Source of the DNA: VYFG01 sp965221795
Lineage (GTDB): Bacteria; Pseudomonadota; Gammaproteobacteria; Arenicellales; Poriferihabitantaceae
Direction: 5' to 3'
DNA length: 64,000 nt
Assembly (NCBI GenBank): GCA_965221795.1
Contig: OZ244914.1
Location: 3,348,001-3,412,000 of the forward strand
Part shown: positions 23,575 through 33,772 of the stretch, piece after piece
Layout of the letters: each line of letters starts with the position of its first letter
Numbering within the stretch: position 1 is the first letter of the stretch
The notes under the pieces: generated by a model
Told to the model about the DNA's origin: nothing
What the model saw: the letters and a program-made list of their open reading frames with translations, nothing else
Database searches by the model: none
Position numbers and translations under genes: made by a program

Positions 23575-26381
23575 TCATCTTCTGCGTCTCCTCTTTTTGC
23601 GGCTGGCTGCCAACGGAGCACTCATCTTCTCGTAGAGGCCGAACAGGTGTTCCACTCTCTCGCGCTCCGAACGGAACTCGGAACGCTTGTACAGACGATC
23701 CACAGTGCGGTCCAATGCCTGATGCGCTTGTCGGAGGTTCGGTGGCATCAGATCGGGATCGTACAGATTAGCCAGGGTTGCGCCCGGATGCATGGCACGG
23801 GCATCCAGCACCGCTTGGGCCGGTGGTGACAGCTTGGACATGTCCGTATCGTTGGAGGGGAGTGGGAAAGTGTTGTAGACGACGCCTACGGAATACATAT
23901 AATCGCTCTTCATCCTTCCGGTTATTGCTCGCATCCAAGCCATGTGCATGGCCGATGTCAGCAACGCGAAGTCGGTAAGAGTCGCATTGGAAAGGATTCT
24001 GAGTTTGTCACTCGGGATTGTTGGCGGCTCCAACCATCCAATCGGCACATATTCACGGCGTTCTGAACTAACTTGGGAATCACCAGATACGGCGCGGCGG
24101 GAATAACGTTGACGTGATAGAGCGTCGGTGTTTTCGCGAGCTTGCGTGTCGGTACGCTCTTGCTGTCTTCTCTGTAAGTGCGTACAGCGGCAATTCGTTC
24201 ACGCACTCGCGGCAACTTGGCCAATATGTTGGGCGATACATCGTGCAGCACCAGTATCCAGCGCTTTCTGCCCTGCAGGTATTCCCGCGCCCCGATGAAT
24301 GGACGAAGAAATGGTTCAGCACTCGGCTCCACCTCAAGAAATGCGGTGCGTTCTCCTTCATCGAAAATATAACGGCCGCCATCGATTGGCTTGGAACCGG
24401 TAATCAGACGCTCCATCCCATTGATGGGAGCGCTTTCCTCCTGGATCATAAGATGGGGGTCGGTGAGACCACCACCGTCGAACAGATACGGTGACAACAC
24501 TTTATGAGTGCTTTCCTCTGGTTTGCTGTTGATATCGGGATAGTTGAAAAGACGTTTCGCAGACCGCGCACTCTCCCGCCGGTCCAGACCAAGAATCACC
24601 ACATGCACATGTGCCTTGCCTCTTGCGTCAGATCCCCATGCGAACGTTCGGTGGGCAAAGGCGATCTCCAGGGCGCAACGTCCGAACAGCAGTGGCCAGA
24701 GTTGTGCGACCTGTTCACCCTGTGTGATCGAGTTCGTCGCCACAAAGCCGATCCGAACATCACCGCCCTGGATGTACTCCCCCGCCTTGATAAACCATGC
24801 ACCGACATAGTCGAGCGTCCCGCCGTTATTGCTGAGTGCTGCGATTCGGCGCACCTGCGACCGCTGTTCGAAGGTCTGGTACTTTGCGCCCACGAACGGC
24901 GGATTGCCCAGCACGAACGAGCAATCTTTGGGTGGAAGAATGTCGCGCCAGTCCATTTCCAGCGCGTCGCCGTGGACGATGTGCGGCGACTTCTTCAGCG
25001 GAATGCGGGCAAAGTGCCAGCCGAACTCCAGGCTCAGTCGGTTGTTCATGATGTGATCCATCATCCATAGCGCAGTCTCTGCAATCCGAGCCGGAAACTC
25101 GCCAAGTTCAATTCCATAAAACTGATCGACATCGACGCAGGACAAGTCGGTCAGGAATACTTTCGCCTGCCGACTGTAGTCATCGCCCCGACCATACCAA
25201 TCTTCTTTTTGGTAGATCTCCCTCAGAACCGCCGTCTCCAGTTCTCTCAGTTCCCGATAAGTGATGATCAGGAAGTTGCCACACCCGCAGGCGGGATCGA
25301 AGAATGTAAGATTGCCCAGCTTCGCCTGAAACTGGGTAAGGGCCTTCTTGCGGCCGCTACGCCGCGCCTTGACCTTCTCGAACTCCGCCCGCAGGTCGTC
25401 CATGAACAGGGGATCAATCACCTTGAGAATGTTCTGTTCTGTTGTGTAGTGCCCGCCTTGCTTTCGACGCAAATCCGGGTCCATCACCGACTGGAACAGA
25501 GAGCCGAAGATCGCGGGCGAAATGTTCGACCAGTCAAACTGGCAAGCATCAAGCAAAAGTTGACGCATTGACGAATCGAATGAGAAAGTCCGGCTCAAGC
25601 GACCCTGAAACAGTTCACCGTTAACATAGGGGAACCGTGCCATGTCTTCGTCCAGCGTTGTCGGGCGTTCGGATTCTGGAGTGTCGAGAACCTCGAACAG
25701 TTGCGCAAGCCACAGTCCCAGATCGGCACCATCCGGGCTGGTTCGTCCTTCGATGAAATCCAGGAAGATGTCTCGCGACTCGAAAATTCCAGTATCATCT
25801 GCGAACATGCAGAATACCAAGCGTACGAGGAAACGTTCCAGATCATGGCCTGGGTGTCCGGCTTCGTTCAGCGCGTCATGCAGCTTGCCGACCAATTCTG
25901 ACGCCTGGATGTTCGCGGGATTCTGGTCCCGAAAAGTCCGCTTCTGAACGCCAAGGATGAAGCCAAACGATTCCACATGCGAGGGAAGGTCCGCGAGTGA
26001 AAACTCGACGACCTCCGATTCGTCCAGATCGTGCAGCTCGAAGGTCTGGAAATCGCTCACCAGGATGAAGCGTGGGCGTTCATGTTCTGGCAACGCATCA
26101 AAATACTTGCCGGCTTGGTCGTATGCTTCAAGGAGATCACGCCCGGCACTTTTCTGCTCGACGATCAGCACTCCTGGCCAGAACAGGTCAATGAAGCCCG
26201 AACGGTTGTCCAGCTTGGCGACATGTTGCTCGTAGCGGGCGACATTTCGTCGTCGCACCCCGAACACCTCGAAGAAGTCATTGTAGAAGCTCTGTGTCTC
26301 GCCCTTCTCATAGGCCGCGTCTTTCCAGTCCTCCGCGAAGGCAGCCGCACGGATGCGAACTTCGTTCCACGACAGGCGCAT
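23575..26381 (-). pseudogene. MmeI-like type IIL restriction-modification enzyme, interrupted by a one-base frameshift
   Basis: A single polypeptide combines nuclease, adenine methyltransferase and target recognition. ATG 26381 lies behind GAGAGGAG. The nuclease part has IDLFWPGVLIVEQKSAGRDL (D...E-x-K). The methyltransferase has FFDPACGCGNFLI (motif I) and VLGNPPFVGAKY (motif IV), followed by a target-recognition region. Near 24090, after APYLVIPK, the frame breaks; the family's SSERREYVPIGWLEPPTIP continues one base out of register and runs to 23575 (MSAPLAASRKKRRRRR). Adding one base would give about 930 residues, like MmeI. Without the C-terminus, target recognition and hence both activities are probably lost. 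It lies between the DUF3426 gene and purH, where related genomes carry dusB and fis. Confidence 0.85.
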
Positions 26382-26932
26382 CAATGCTCCTCTCTTGACA
26401 AACCGCGGTGATTCTCGGGTGGTTTGGACATAATGGACTGGATCAGAAAAAAGGATCGGGCACGATCATACTGAAATTCATTCTGTTGCGCGAGTCAGGT
26501 ATATAATCCAAACGAAGAAATCGGATAGACATCCTTGGCGCCTGCATTTTTAAGGAGACTGGGTCAATCACCAATCACTCAAAGACGCATGTTGCCGCTC
26601 GGCCAGTTGGAGCGGGCGTACTAACGGACGGGCAAGGCGATATATGGGGCTCTGGGGGGATTTCCCCTCAAAGCTTGGGGCTGGGCCGGACCTTGGGTCG
26701 CTGGATGGCTTCTGCCAGTATCCTCTCAACGTCGAGTGGCCGAAATTAGCGCCTGAAGTGCTGGTTTGCCTGTTGTCGCCGCGAGCCTTTCATTCGAGCC
26801 ATGCCCTCACTCCGGGATCACGAGAGATTGGATTGACACCAACAAGATATCATTCCCGATGCATCGCGTCACACCACGACAGAAACTGAGTTCTTGTAAT
26901 CCGGTAGATTTTCCAAAGCAACCCTAACCCTG
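26382..26932. other. Intergenic stretch upstream of purH
   Basis: It contains a tataat at about 26501 and short open frames without support. No RNA motif or PurR-like site could be identified by eye. Confidence 0.4.
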
Positions 26933-28504
26933 ATGAACATGGAGCACCCGATCAAGACGGCCCTTATCAGTGTGTCCAATAAGGATCACATCGTAGAATT
27001 TGCCCGATCCTTACACCAGCGCTCCATTACGATCCTGTCCACTGGCGGCAGTGCCCGATTGCTGAGAGAAGCGAGCATCCCGGTTGAGGAGGTAAGCGAT
27101 CATACCGGCTTCCCGGAAATCATGGATGGCCGGGTCAAGACGTTGCATCCCAGAATTCATGGCGGGATATTGGGACGAAGGGGGCAAGATGATGCGGTGA
27201 TGGCATCGAATGGGATCGTGCCGATTGGTCTGGTGGTCGTGAATTTGTATCCATTTGAATCCACGGTCGCAGATCCGGGTTGCGCATTGACTGAAGCGAT
27301 CGAGCATATTGACATTGGAGGCCCTGCGATGCTCCGGGCCGCCGCAAAAAATCATACTCATGTCACGGTTGTGGTGGATCATGCGGATTATCACCGGGTG
27401 TTGGCGTCCATGAGCGCTAATGGCGGGGCCGTGGACGATGACATGCGTTTTTCCCTTGCTATCAAGGCGTTTGAACACACGGCTCAATACGATGATGCCA
27501 TCGCGAATTATCTCGGGCGTAGATCAGATTCCAAGGGCATGATGGATCTTTTCCCCCGCACATTGAATCGTCAGTGGCATCTGCGACAAAGAATGCGGTA
27601 TGGGGAAAATCCACATCAACAGGCGGCTTTCTATGTCGAGTCCGAGGTGCAGCAGGGCTGTGTGTCAAGTGCCCGTCAACTACAAGGAAAAGCTCTTTCC
27701 TATAATAATATCGCCGACCTGGACGCCGCGCTGACGTGCGTACGCCAATTTGATGAATCCCCAACTTGTGTGATCGTCAAGCATACCAATCCCTGTGGGG
27801 TGGCGGCGGCGGAAAGCTTGCATCTGTCGTATCAGAGGGCATATTCAACGGATCCAGAATCGGCTTTCGGTGGCGTCATTGCCTGCAATCGGGAGTTGGA
27901 CGCGGCTACCGCAACCGAGATTGTTACCCAACAGTTTGTGGAAGCGATCATAGCCCCTTCGATCTCCGAACAGGCCCTGCAGGTTTGCAGTGCAAAAGAA
28001 AACATTCGACTTCTCGCATGTGGACAGTGGTCCGGGGAGCATCAGTCCCTGGAATATAAGCAGGTTCAGGGTGGGGTATTGGTACAACAATCCGACGGGA
28101 AACTCTTGGATGCCATGCAAGTGGTCACCAAAAGGGCTCCCACGCAGCAGGAAAATGTGGATCTTGGTTTTGCCTTGAGGATCGCAAAAATTGTCAAATC
28201 CAACGCCATTGTCTATGCCCGGGATGAGCGGACGATCGGTGTGGGTGCCGGGCAAATGAGCCGGGTCAATTCGGCACGAATCGCTGCGATCAAGGCAGAA
28301 CAGGCTGGTCTGGATATGGCCGGTTCGGTTATGGCATCTGATGCTTTTTTTCCGTTTCGGGATAGCCTGGAGAACGCGGCGGCAGCGGGAATCACAGCGG
28401 TGATCCAACCCGGCGGGTCAAAGCGTGATGATGAAGTCATTGCGGCTGCGGATGAATACGGTATCGCCATGGTGTTTTCCGGCTTGCGACACTTCAAACA
28501 TTGA
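26933..28504 (+). CDS. purH: Bifunctional AICAR transformylase / IMP cyclohydrolase
   Basis: Last two steps of IMP synthesis. 523 residues. The N-terminal cyclohydrolase (ALISVSNKDHIVEFARSL, ILSTGGSARLL, MDGRVKTLHPRIHGGIL) and C-terminal transformylase (RYGENPHQQAAFYV, CVIVKHTNPCGVA, DPESAFGGVIACNREL, SDAFFPFRDSLENAA) are complete. It ends with the typical MVFSGLRHFKH. In relatives purH is directly followed by purD; here two other genes lie between. Confidence 0.97.
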   Translation: MNMEHPIKTALISVSNKDHIVEFARSLHQRSITILSTGGSARLLREASIPVEEVSDHTGFPEIMDGRVKTLHPRIHGGILGRRGQDDAVMASNGIVPIGLVVVNLYPFESTVADPGCALTEAIEHIDIGGPAMLRAAAKNHTHVTVVVDHADYHRVLASMSANGGAVDDDMRFSLAIKAFEHTAQYDDAIANYLGRRSDSKGMMDLFPRTLNRQWHLRQRMRYGENPHQQAAFYVESEVQQGCVSSARQLQGKALSYNNIADLDAALTCVRQFDESPTCVIVKHTNPCGVAAAESLHLSYQRAYSTDPESAFGGVIACNRELDAATATEIVTQQFVEAIIAPSISEQALQVCSAKENIRLLACGQWSGEHQSLEYKQVQGGVLVQQSDGKLLDAMQVVTKRAPTQQENVDLGFALRIAKIVKSNAIVYARDERTIGVGAGQMSRVNSARIAAIKAEQAGLDMAGSVMASDAFFPFRDSLENAAAAGITAVIQPGGSKRDDEVIAAADEYGIAMVFSGLRHFKH

Positions 28505-28534
28505 ACCATTATTTCAAAACACATACTGCAAGTC

Positions 28535-29773
28535 ATGTCTGAACAGGAACGGTACAAGGTGATATTGGATGGCAACCTCTTGCCCGACGCGGAGCGGGAT
28601 CAGGTGATCCGTGAGCTGTGCGAACTGTTTCATGCGTCCGTATCGACGATTGAACGGCTGTTGTCGGGCAATGAAGTGGCACTGAAGAAAGAATACCCCA
28701 AGGAAGAGGCCGAGGAAATTTGCAGTGCCATCCTGTCGATCGGGGCGGGCTGCCGAATTATGTCTGTCAGGGAACCGGAGCCGGCTGTTTCACAGGATGG
28801 AGAAACCAACCGTCCCATAAAAGACGACATGGATGATGATATGCAAATTGATGCCGCCTTGGACAGGGAGGATTCCCAGGATGAAGAAGTCAACGAGCTG
28901 GAAGAGCCGACGGTCGTCTTCGAGCGGGAAAGGTCTGGCCAGGCCAGAAATCGGTCGAATGGGTTTTCACGCCAGGAGTTCACCTGTTTTGTCGGTCCCA
29001 ATGCAGAGTATTATGCTCGTAAGTTTGCCCGCATGGGTACTCTCCGGGAACCTAGGCTGCGTCTGGGTTGGCACTGGCCGGCTTTTTTTGCTTTTTTTCT
29101 CTGGGCCGTTTACCGGAAGATGTGGTTTTGGGCGGGCTGGCATCTGGCCGGTGCCATGCTCGTCATGTCATTAGCTCCTCCTTTCATCGTCTGGATTCTC
29201 TATTCCATCGCCTGGCCTCTGGTTGCGAACTCCCTGTACTTTCGTCATTTTTGTCATCATGTTCGTCAGGCACGTAACAACAGTAGTGGCGATCAGGGCG
29301 TGTCGTACCTCTCGAACAAGGGTGGGGTGAGCAGATCCGCTCTTCTGGTTGCCATGGCAATCAGTATTCTATTTTCGATGTATTCCAGTAATCAAATGAT
29401 GGATGAGTTCGTGCGTCAATATGAGAATCTTTACGGGCCCATTGCAGGGGAGAACGCAGTCATCGAACAGATGCGAGGAGACGGAACACTCTTGGAAAAT
29501 CCGGGATCGGCCGATTCACCGTTATTTCGCACTTCCCAGGTTCTGGCCAGTCTGGCGACCAGTCTCAAGGTAATGATCACGGCAGCGAATGCCCGCTTAT
29601 CGCCGGAAAGCCTTGAGCAGATTGTGACTGGCATCCGCGACCAGGATCTCAAGGATGGTTGGGGATATGCTATTCTAGCAGAACGTGAGTTGGAGCATAT
29701 TGTGCTTTTTTCTCTTGGCCCCGACGGTCTGCCGAGAACCGATGACGATGTGATCCATCGGATCGCGTACTGA
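28535..29773 (+). CDS. DUF2628-like membrane protein with a pilin-like C-terminal tail
   Basis: 412 residues, no catalytic motif. Residues 1-75 resemble a small alpha-beta module. An acidic linker follows (about 85-140). A DUF2628-like region comes next (FVGPNAEYYARKFARM, LGWHWPAFFAFFLWAVYRKM, two or three helices to IVWILYSIAWPLVANSLYF). After another helix (ALLVAMAISILFSMYSS) the end reads KDGWGYAILA...IVLFSLGPDGLPRTDDDVIH. This resembles the C-terminus of GspG-type pseudopilins (SxGxDG..GT.DDI, a calcium site). The combination is unusual and I cannot assign a role. It lies between purH and the GmrSD-like gene. Confidence 0.6.
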   Translation: MSEQERYKVILDGNLLPDAERDQVIRELCELFHASVSTIERLLSGNEVALKKEYPKEEAEEICSAILSIGAGCRIMSVREPEPAVSQDGETNRPIKDDMDDDMQIDAALDREDSQDEEVNELEEPTVVFERERSGQARNRSNGFSRQEFTCFVGPNAEYYARKFARMGTLREPRLRLGWHWPAFFAFFLWAVYRKMWFWAGWHLAGAMLVMSLAPPFIVWILYSIAWPLVANSLYFRHFCHHVRQARNNSSGDQGVSYLSNKGGVSRSALLVAMAISILFSMYSSNQMMDEFVRQYENLYGPIAGENAVIEQMRGDGTLLENPGSADSPLFRTSQVLASLATSLKVMITAANARLSPESLEQIVTGIRDQDLKDGWGYAILAERELEHIVLFSLGPDGLPRTDDDVIHRIAY

Positions 29774-29812
29774 CCCCATTTTCTTATCAAACACTAATCC
29801 GGAGAGGAACAA

Positions 29813-31818
29813 ATGAATCTCAGCAGTCATTTTGGATATCAACTCATGCCGCTCGACCAGATATTCGGGGGGGGGGGGGGGGGGGGGGGCATGAAAAACG
29901 CATTTTTCAAATCCCCGAGTACCAGCGTGGCTATTCATGGGAGGAGGAGCAGAGAACCGATCTTTTCGGAGATATCGAAGGTCTCATTAAGGCAGGATGC
30001 AAGTATATGCATTATGCCGGCACTATCGTAGTTACCCCTAATACGCAAGACAAGCGCGGACACAAGGTATTTGATCTTGTCGATGGACAGCAAAGGATAA
30101 CAACCTTGATACTGCTTCTATCCGTGATATGTCGGGAACTGAGGAAGTCTGGCAGAGAGATTGAATCTGAGATCTACCGCAAATTCATTAAGGCTGGAGA
30201 CATTGGGAATGCCGTATTCAAGTTGCAACTGGGAAAAGACCTCAGCCAGTATTTTGGATCTCTGGTAGAAAAGGGCCTGGCTGGTGCTTCGAATGAATCC
30301 GCTCCTTACAAATCCAAATCCCACCAGAATCTCCGGGATGCAGTTGAAGAATGCCAGAACTGGCTCAAAGATCAGGATGTTGATGCCGTATTACAGTGCG
30401 TTTGCGAGAAACTCGGATTCCTAGTTTATGCTCCTGAGAAAACCAACGAAATTGGTATTATGTTCGAGGTCATCAACAACCGCGGCAAGCCTCTGAGCGA
30501 GCTGGAAAAAATCAAGAATTACCTGATTTACTTCAGCGAAAAGAATGAAAAGGAAGAAATAATGAAAAAAGTGGAAGACTCATGGTCGGAGATACTGAGG
30601 AATCTGAGTAAGGCGAATTGCACCAGCAATGAAGAGGAAAATTCATTCCTGCGGAATTGCTGGATCGTATTTTGGGATCCTGACAAGGCCAGAAGCCATC
30701 ATGTATATGACAACCTCAAACAAGAATGTCCGCCAGACAAGCCTACCAATGAAAATGTAGGATACATGCTCAAATTCATCGACTTTCTCAAGGATGCCTC
30801 CACCGACTATGCAAGATATCAGACAAGGACAGGCGTGCCAGACGAAGACGAGATATCTTGGCTGGAGCGTATCAGCTGCCATCCGGCAGACGCTTCCATC
30901 ACGCCGCTGATTCTGGCCATTTCAGCTAGGGCCAATGGTCAAAAGGATAGAAACGACCTGCTCGAATTGCTGGAAAAACTGAATTTTCGCTACTATGGAA
31001 CAGGTATTGCGAAGAAGTCGGATGCTGGGCAGGGACATCTGTTTAAGCTTGCCTACCGGTTTTTCAACGATTTTGAATGGGATTCTGAAGGAGAGAGAAT
31101 TGACGTTCGATGGCTAAAAGGGAAACTGGAAAAGTTTATCCATGAACATGCTGATGACAGGAAGTTTATTGAATGTCTCACCCTCGACAAGGATGGGGAC
31201 CAAGATTATTACCACTGGAAAGGCTTGAAATATTTCCTTGCAAGCTATGAAAGGGAACTACAAAAGGAGCAGGGGAAAAGCATTAATTTTCCCAAGATCA
31301 TGGCCTCCCGAAACCCGGAGACGCCGAATGACTTCTTTCATAAAGAGCATATTTTGGCTCAGGCTTATAACCAACTTGACGATGTCAAAAATAGTAAGGA
31401 TGCCAATAAGTTGAGCTTAAATAAGCGCCGACTTGGAAATTTCATGCTGTTGAACGAAGGCTTGAACATTAAAGTGGGAAATGAGCCTCCTGAAAAAAAG
31501 ATCAAGTCGTATTTCAATGTTGAAGAAAATACTCCCAATACCCTGATGATTCACGAATTACCAAAATTTTTCGATAAAGCGCAAGTAAATGAAGATGAAA
31601 CTGGATGGACAAACAAAACCAAGAAGTACTGGATAAATGTCTATACACGTTTCTTCGACATAAGAGAGGAAAAAATGATTAATTTCGCTTTGAAAAGATG
31701 GAGAGTACCGAAGCTTGATGACAATATCGCGAAAGTAAGCCTGGACAGCCTGGGTGACGATGACAATAACAAGATTTATACCCCACTGCCATTCAATATG
31801 GCATCAACAGAAGAATGA
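29813..31818 (+). CDS. GmrSD-like (DUF262-DUF1524) type IV restriction-like protein with a G tract at its start
   Basis: ATG 29813 follows GGAGAGG at ideal spacing and reads MNLSSHFGYQLMPLDQIF, then a 23-G run. One base out of frame the DUF262 domain begins with HEKRIFQIPEYQRGYSWEEE and continues to HKVFDLVDGQQRITTLILLL (ParB/sulfiredoxin-like fold, NTP-dependent). The C-terminus holds a DUF1524 HNH nuclease (FFHKEHILAQAYNQL, KRRLGNFMLLNEGLN, PPEKKIKSY). GmrSD-type enzymes cut modified phage DNA. At 23 G the ATG frame ends within about 70 codons, so the gene is OFF as written; 21 or 24 G (7 or 8 Gly) restores roughly 668 residues. The stretch from 30007 is open but starts inside the domain. 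ON/OFF switching of defence is inference. Confidence 0.85.
29867..29889 (+). repeat. Homopolymer of 23 G at codon 19 of the GmrSD-like gene
   Basis: The run lies between IF and the conserved start of DUF262. The sequence upstream is in frame to the tract start, and the domain needs a length of 3n. Confidence 0.9.
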
Positions 31819-31910
31819 ACAGCCTCGGAACATTGACAAAAGTGGGCTTGCGCGAAGTCTGGTAGCCCGGCTTTGAAGATTTCACCCCATGGCTTGTTAA
31901 TAAGGAAAAT

Positions 31911-33215
31911 ATGAACGTCCTGGTGATTGGCAGTGGGGGGAGAGAGCATGCCTTGGCCTGGAAGCTGGCCAACTCGCCTTCCGTTAGCCAGGTCTTTGTA
32001 GCGCCGGGCAATGCCGGTACCGCAGCAGAGACCAGGGTAAAAAATGTGCCACTGGATCCATGGGCTTTTGAAGACCTGGTCAATTTTGCCAAGGAAAGCC
32101 GGGTCGCGTTGACGGTAGTTGGCCCCGAAGCGCCTCTGGTAGCAGGCATCATGGATCATTTTCACGATAGGGGACAAAACTGCCTCGGCCCCAGCAGGGC
32201 GGCAGCGCAACTGGAAAGCTCCAAGGAGTTTGCCAAGCGATTCATGTCAAACCATGGGATTCCCACTGCCAGATATCTCGCATTTGATGATTCGCTGCGT
32301 GCGGTTTCGTATGTCCGATCGGCCGAACTACCCCTGGTGATCAAGGCAGATGGCCTGGCCGCTGGCAAAGGAGTAGTGCTTGCGCACGACCGGCATACAG
32401 CGGTTGAAACCGTACAGGGAATGTTATCGGGTGATTGGTTTGGGGATGCTGGCCGTCGGGTGGTCATTGAAGAATTTTTGCCAGGTGAAGAGGCCAGTTT
32501 TATCTGTTTGGTGGATGGTCACAACTTTTTACCGATGGCTAGTAGTCAGGACCATAAAGCCGCATTCGATGGGGATGAGGGACCGAATACGGGAGGGATG
32601 GGAGCCTATTCCCCCGCCCCTTTGCTGGACCCGGAACTGACTCAACGAGTGATCCGGGAGGTGATTCGCCCGACTGTCCAAGGTTTGGCCTCCGAAGGGA
32701 CCCCCTACGTTGGTTTTCTGTATGCCGGGCTTATGATCGGCGAAGACCAGAAATTGAATGTGGTGGAATTCAATTGTCGGTTCGGAGACCCGGAAGCTCA
32801 ATCGGTACTGGCACGACTTCGTTCCGACTTGGGACAGCATTGTCTGGCGGCCACCCGGGGAGAACTGGACCAGGAGCAGGCGGAGTGGGATCCAAGACCT
32901 GGTCTGGGTGTCGTAATGGCCTGTGCGGGATATCCAGGAAAAACCACCAGCGGAGCCGAAATCCGGGGCCTGGACGCCTTGCCGGAAGGAGTCAAGATAT
33001 TCCATGCCAGTACCGAAATCCGGAACGGCCAGGTGATTGCGAAGGGGGGGCGTGCACTTTGTGTGACAGCGCTTGGCGAGACGGTACAGAAAGCGCAGGC
33101 ACTTGCATATCAGGGAGTACGAGCAATCGAATGGCCGGATGCCGGCTTCCGAACCGATATTGGCTATCGTGCCATTGGACGGCAGCAACCAAGCCTATCT
33201 GGAAGCGGAGGATGA
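31911..33215 (+). CDS. purD: Phosphoribosylamine-glycine ligase
   Basis: Second step of purine synthesis, joining glycine to phosphoribosylamine with ATP. 434 residues. VLVIGSGGREHALAWKLANS, VGPEAPLVAGI, IKADGLAAGKGVV (ATP-grasp loop), DHKAAFDGDEGPNTGGMGAY and FNCRFGDPEAQSVL are intact. Its stop overlaps the tsaC start. Probably once an operon with purH, now separated by two genes. Confidence 0.97.
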   Translation: MNVLVIGSGGREHALAWKLANSPSVSQVFVAPGNAGTAAETRVKNVPLDPWAFEDLVNFAKESRVALTVVGPEAPLVAGIMDHFHDRGQNCLGPSRAAAQLESSKEFAKRFMSNHGIPTARYLAFDDSLRAVSYVRSAELPLVIKADGLAAGKGVVLAHDRHTAVETVQGMLSGDWFGDAGRRVVIEEFLPGEEASFICLVDGHNFLPMASSQDHKAAFDGDEGPNTGGMGAYSPAPLLDPELTQRVIREVIRPTVQGLASEGTPYVGFLYAGLMIGEDQKLNVVEFNCRFGDPEAQSVLARLRSDLGQHCLAATRGELDQEQAEWDPRPGLGVVMACAGYPGKTTSGAEIRGLDALPEGVKIFHASTEIRNGQVIAKGGRALCVTALGETVQKAQALAYQGVRAIEWPDAGFRTDIGYRAIGRQQPSLSGSGG

Positions 33216-33772
33216 ACCTAGGGATCGACATGATGCAGGCAGCGGCCAACATCCTCTGGGAAGGTGGCGTCGTTGCATACCCGACAGAAGCCTGTTATGG
33301 ACTCGGCTGCGACCCGAAAAACCATGTCGCCGTAGAGCGCATCCTGGCCATGAAAAAACGGCCCTCGGCCAAAGGGTTGATTCTGGTGGCAGATCGGCTG
33401 GAGCCGATCTTGCCTTATCTGGCACCTTGTGATACCCGACTGTTGGAAAAGATGCAAGAAGCCGGACCAATTCCCGTCAGTTGGGTATGTCCAGCAGCTT
33501 CCGACACCCCTCACTGGCTCAAAGGCACGCATCATTCGATCGCGGTGCGAATCATACGTCATCCGCCAGCGGCCGAATTGTGTCGGACTGCTGCCATGGC
33601 ACTGGTTTCCACCAGTGCCAATGTGGCTGGTCAGTCCCCGCTGAAATCGGCCCATGCTGTTGCCACGGAGTTTGGCCCACAAGTCGATCTGGTCATTGAT
33701 GCCCCGATTGGAGAGGCATCTCGTCCTTCCACCGTAATGGACCTGCTTTCCGGGGAGGTCTTCCGGGCATGA
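33212..33772 (+). CDS. tsaC: Threonylcarbamoyl-AMP synthase (TsaC/YrdC family)
   Basis: Makes threonylcarbamoyl-AMP for t6A37 in ANN-decoding tRNAs. 186 residues from ATG 33212 (overlaps the purD stop as ATGA); ATG 33230 is an alternative. GGVVAYPTEACYGLGCDP, ILAMKKRPSAKGLILVA, TSANVAGQSPLKSA and RPSTVMDL are the family signatures around the nucleotide-binding cleft. Overlaps hemF by 4 bases. Confidence 0.94.
   Translation: MNLGIDMMQAAANILWEGGVVAYPTEACYGLGCDPKNHVAVERILAMKKRPSAKGLILVADRLEPILPYLAPCDTRLLEKMQEAGPIPVSWVCPAASDTPHWLKGTHHSIAVRIIRHPPAAELCRTAAMALVSTSANVAGQSPLKSAHAVATEFGPQVDLVIDAPIGEASRPSTVMDLLSGEVFRA

Noticed and set aside
30007..31818. GmrSD-like gene starting at 30007
   Set aside because: This start lies inside the conserved DUF262 domain; the YQRGYSW motif upstream shows the true gene begins at 29813.
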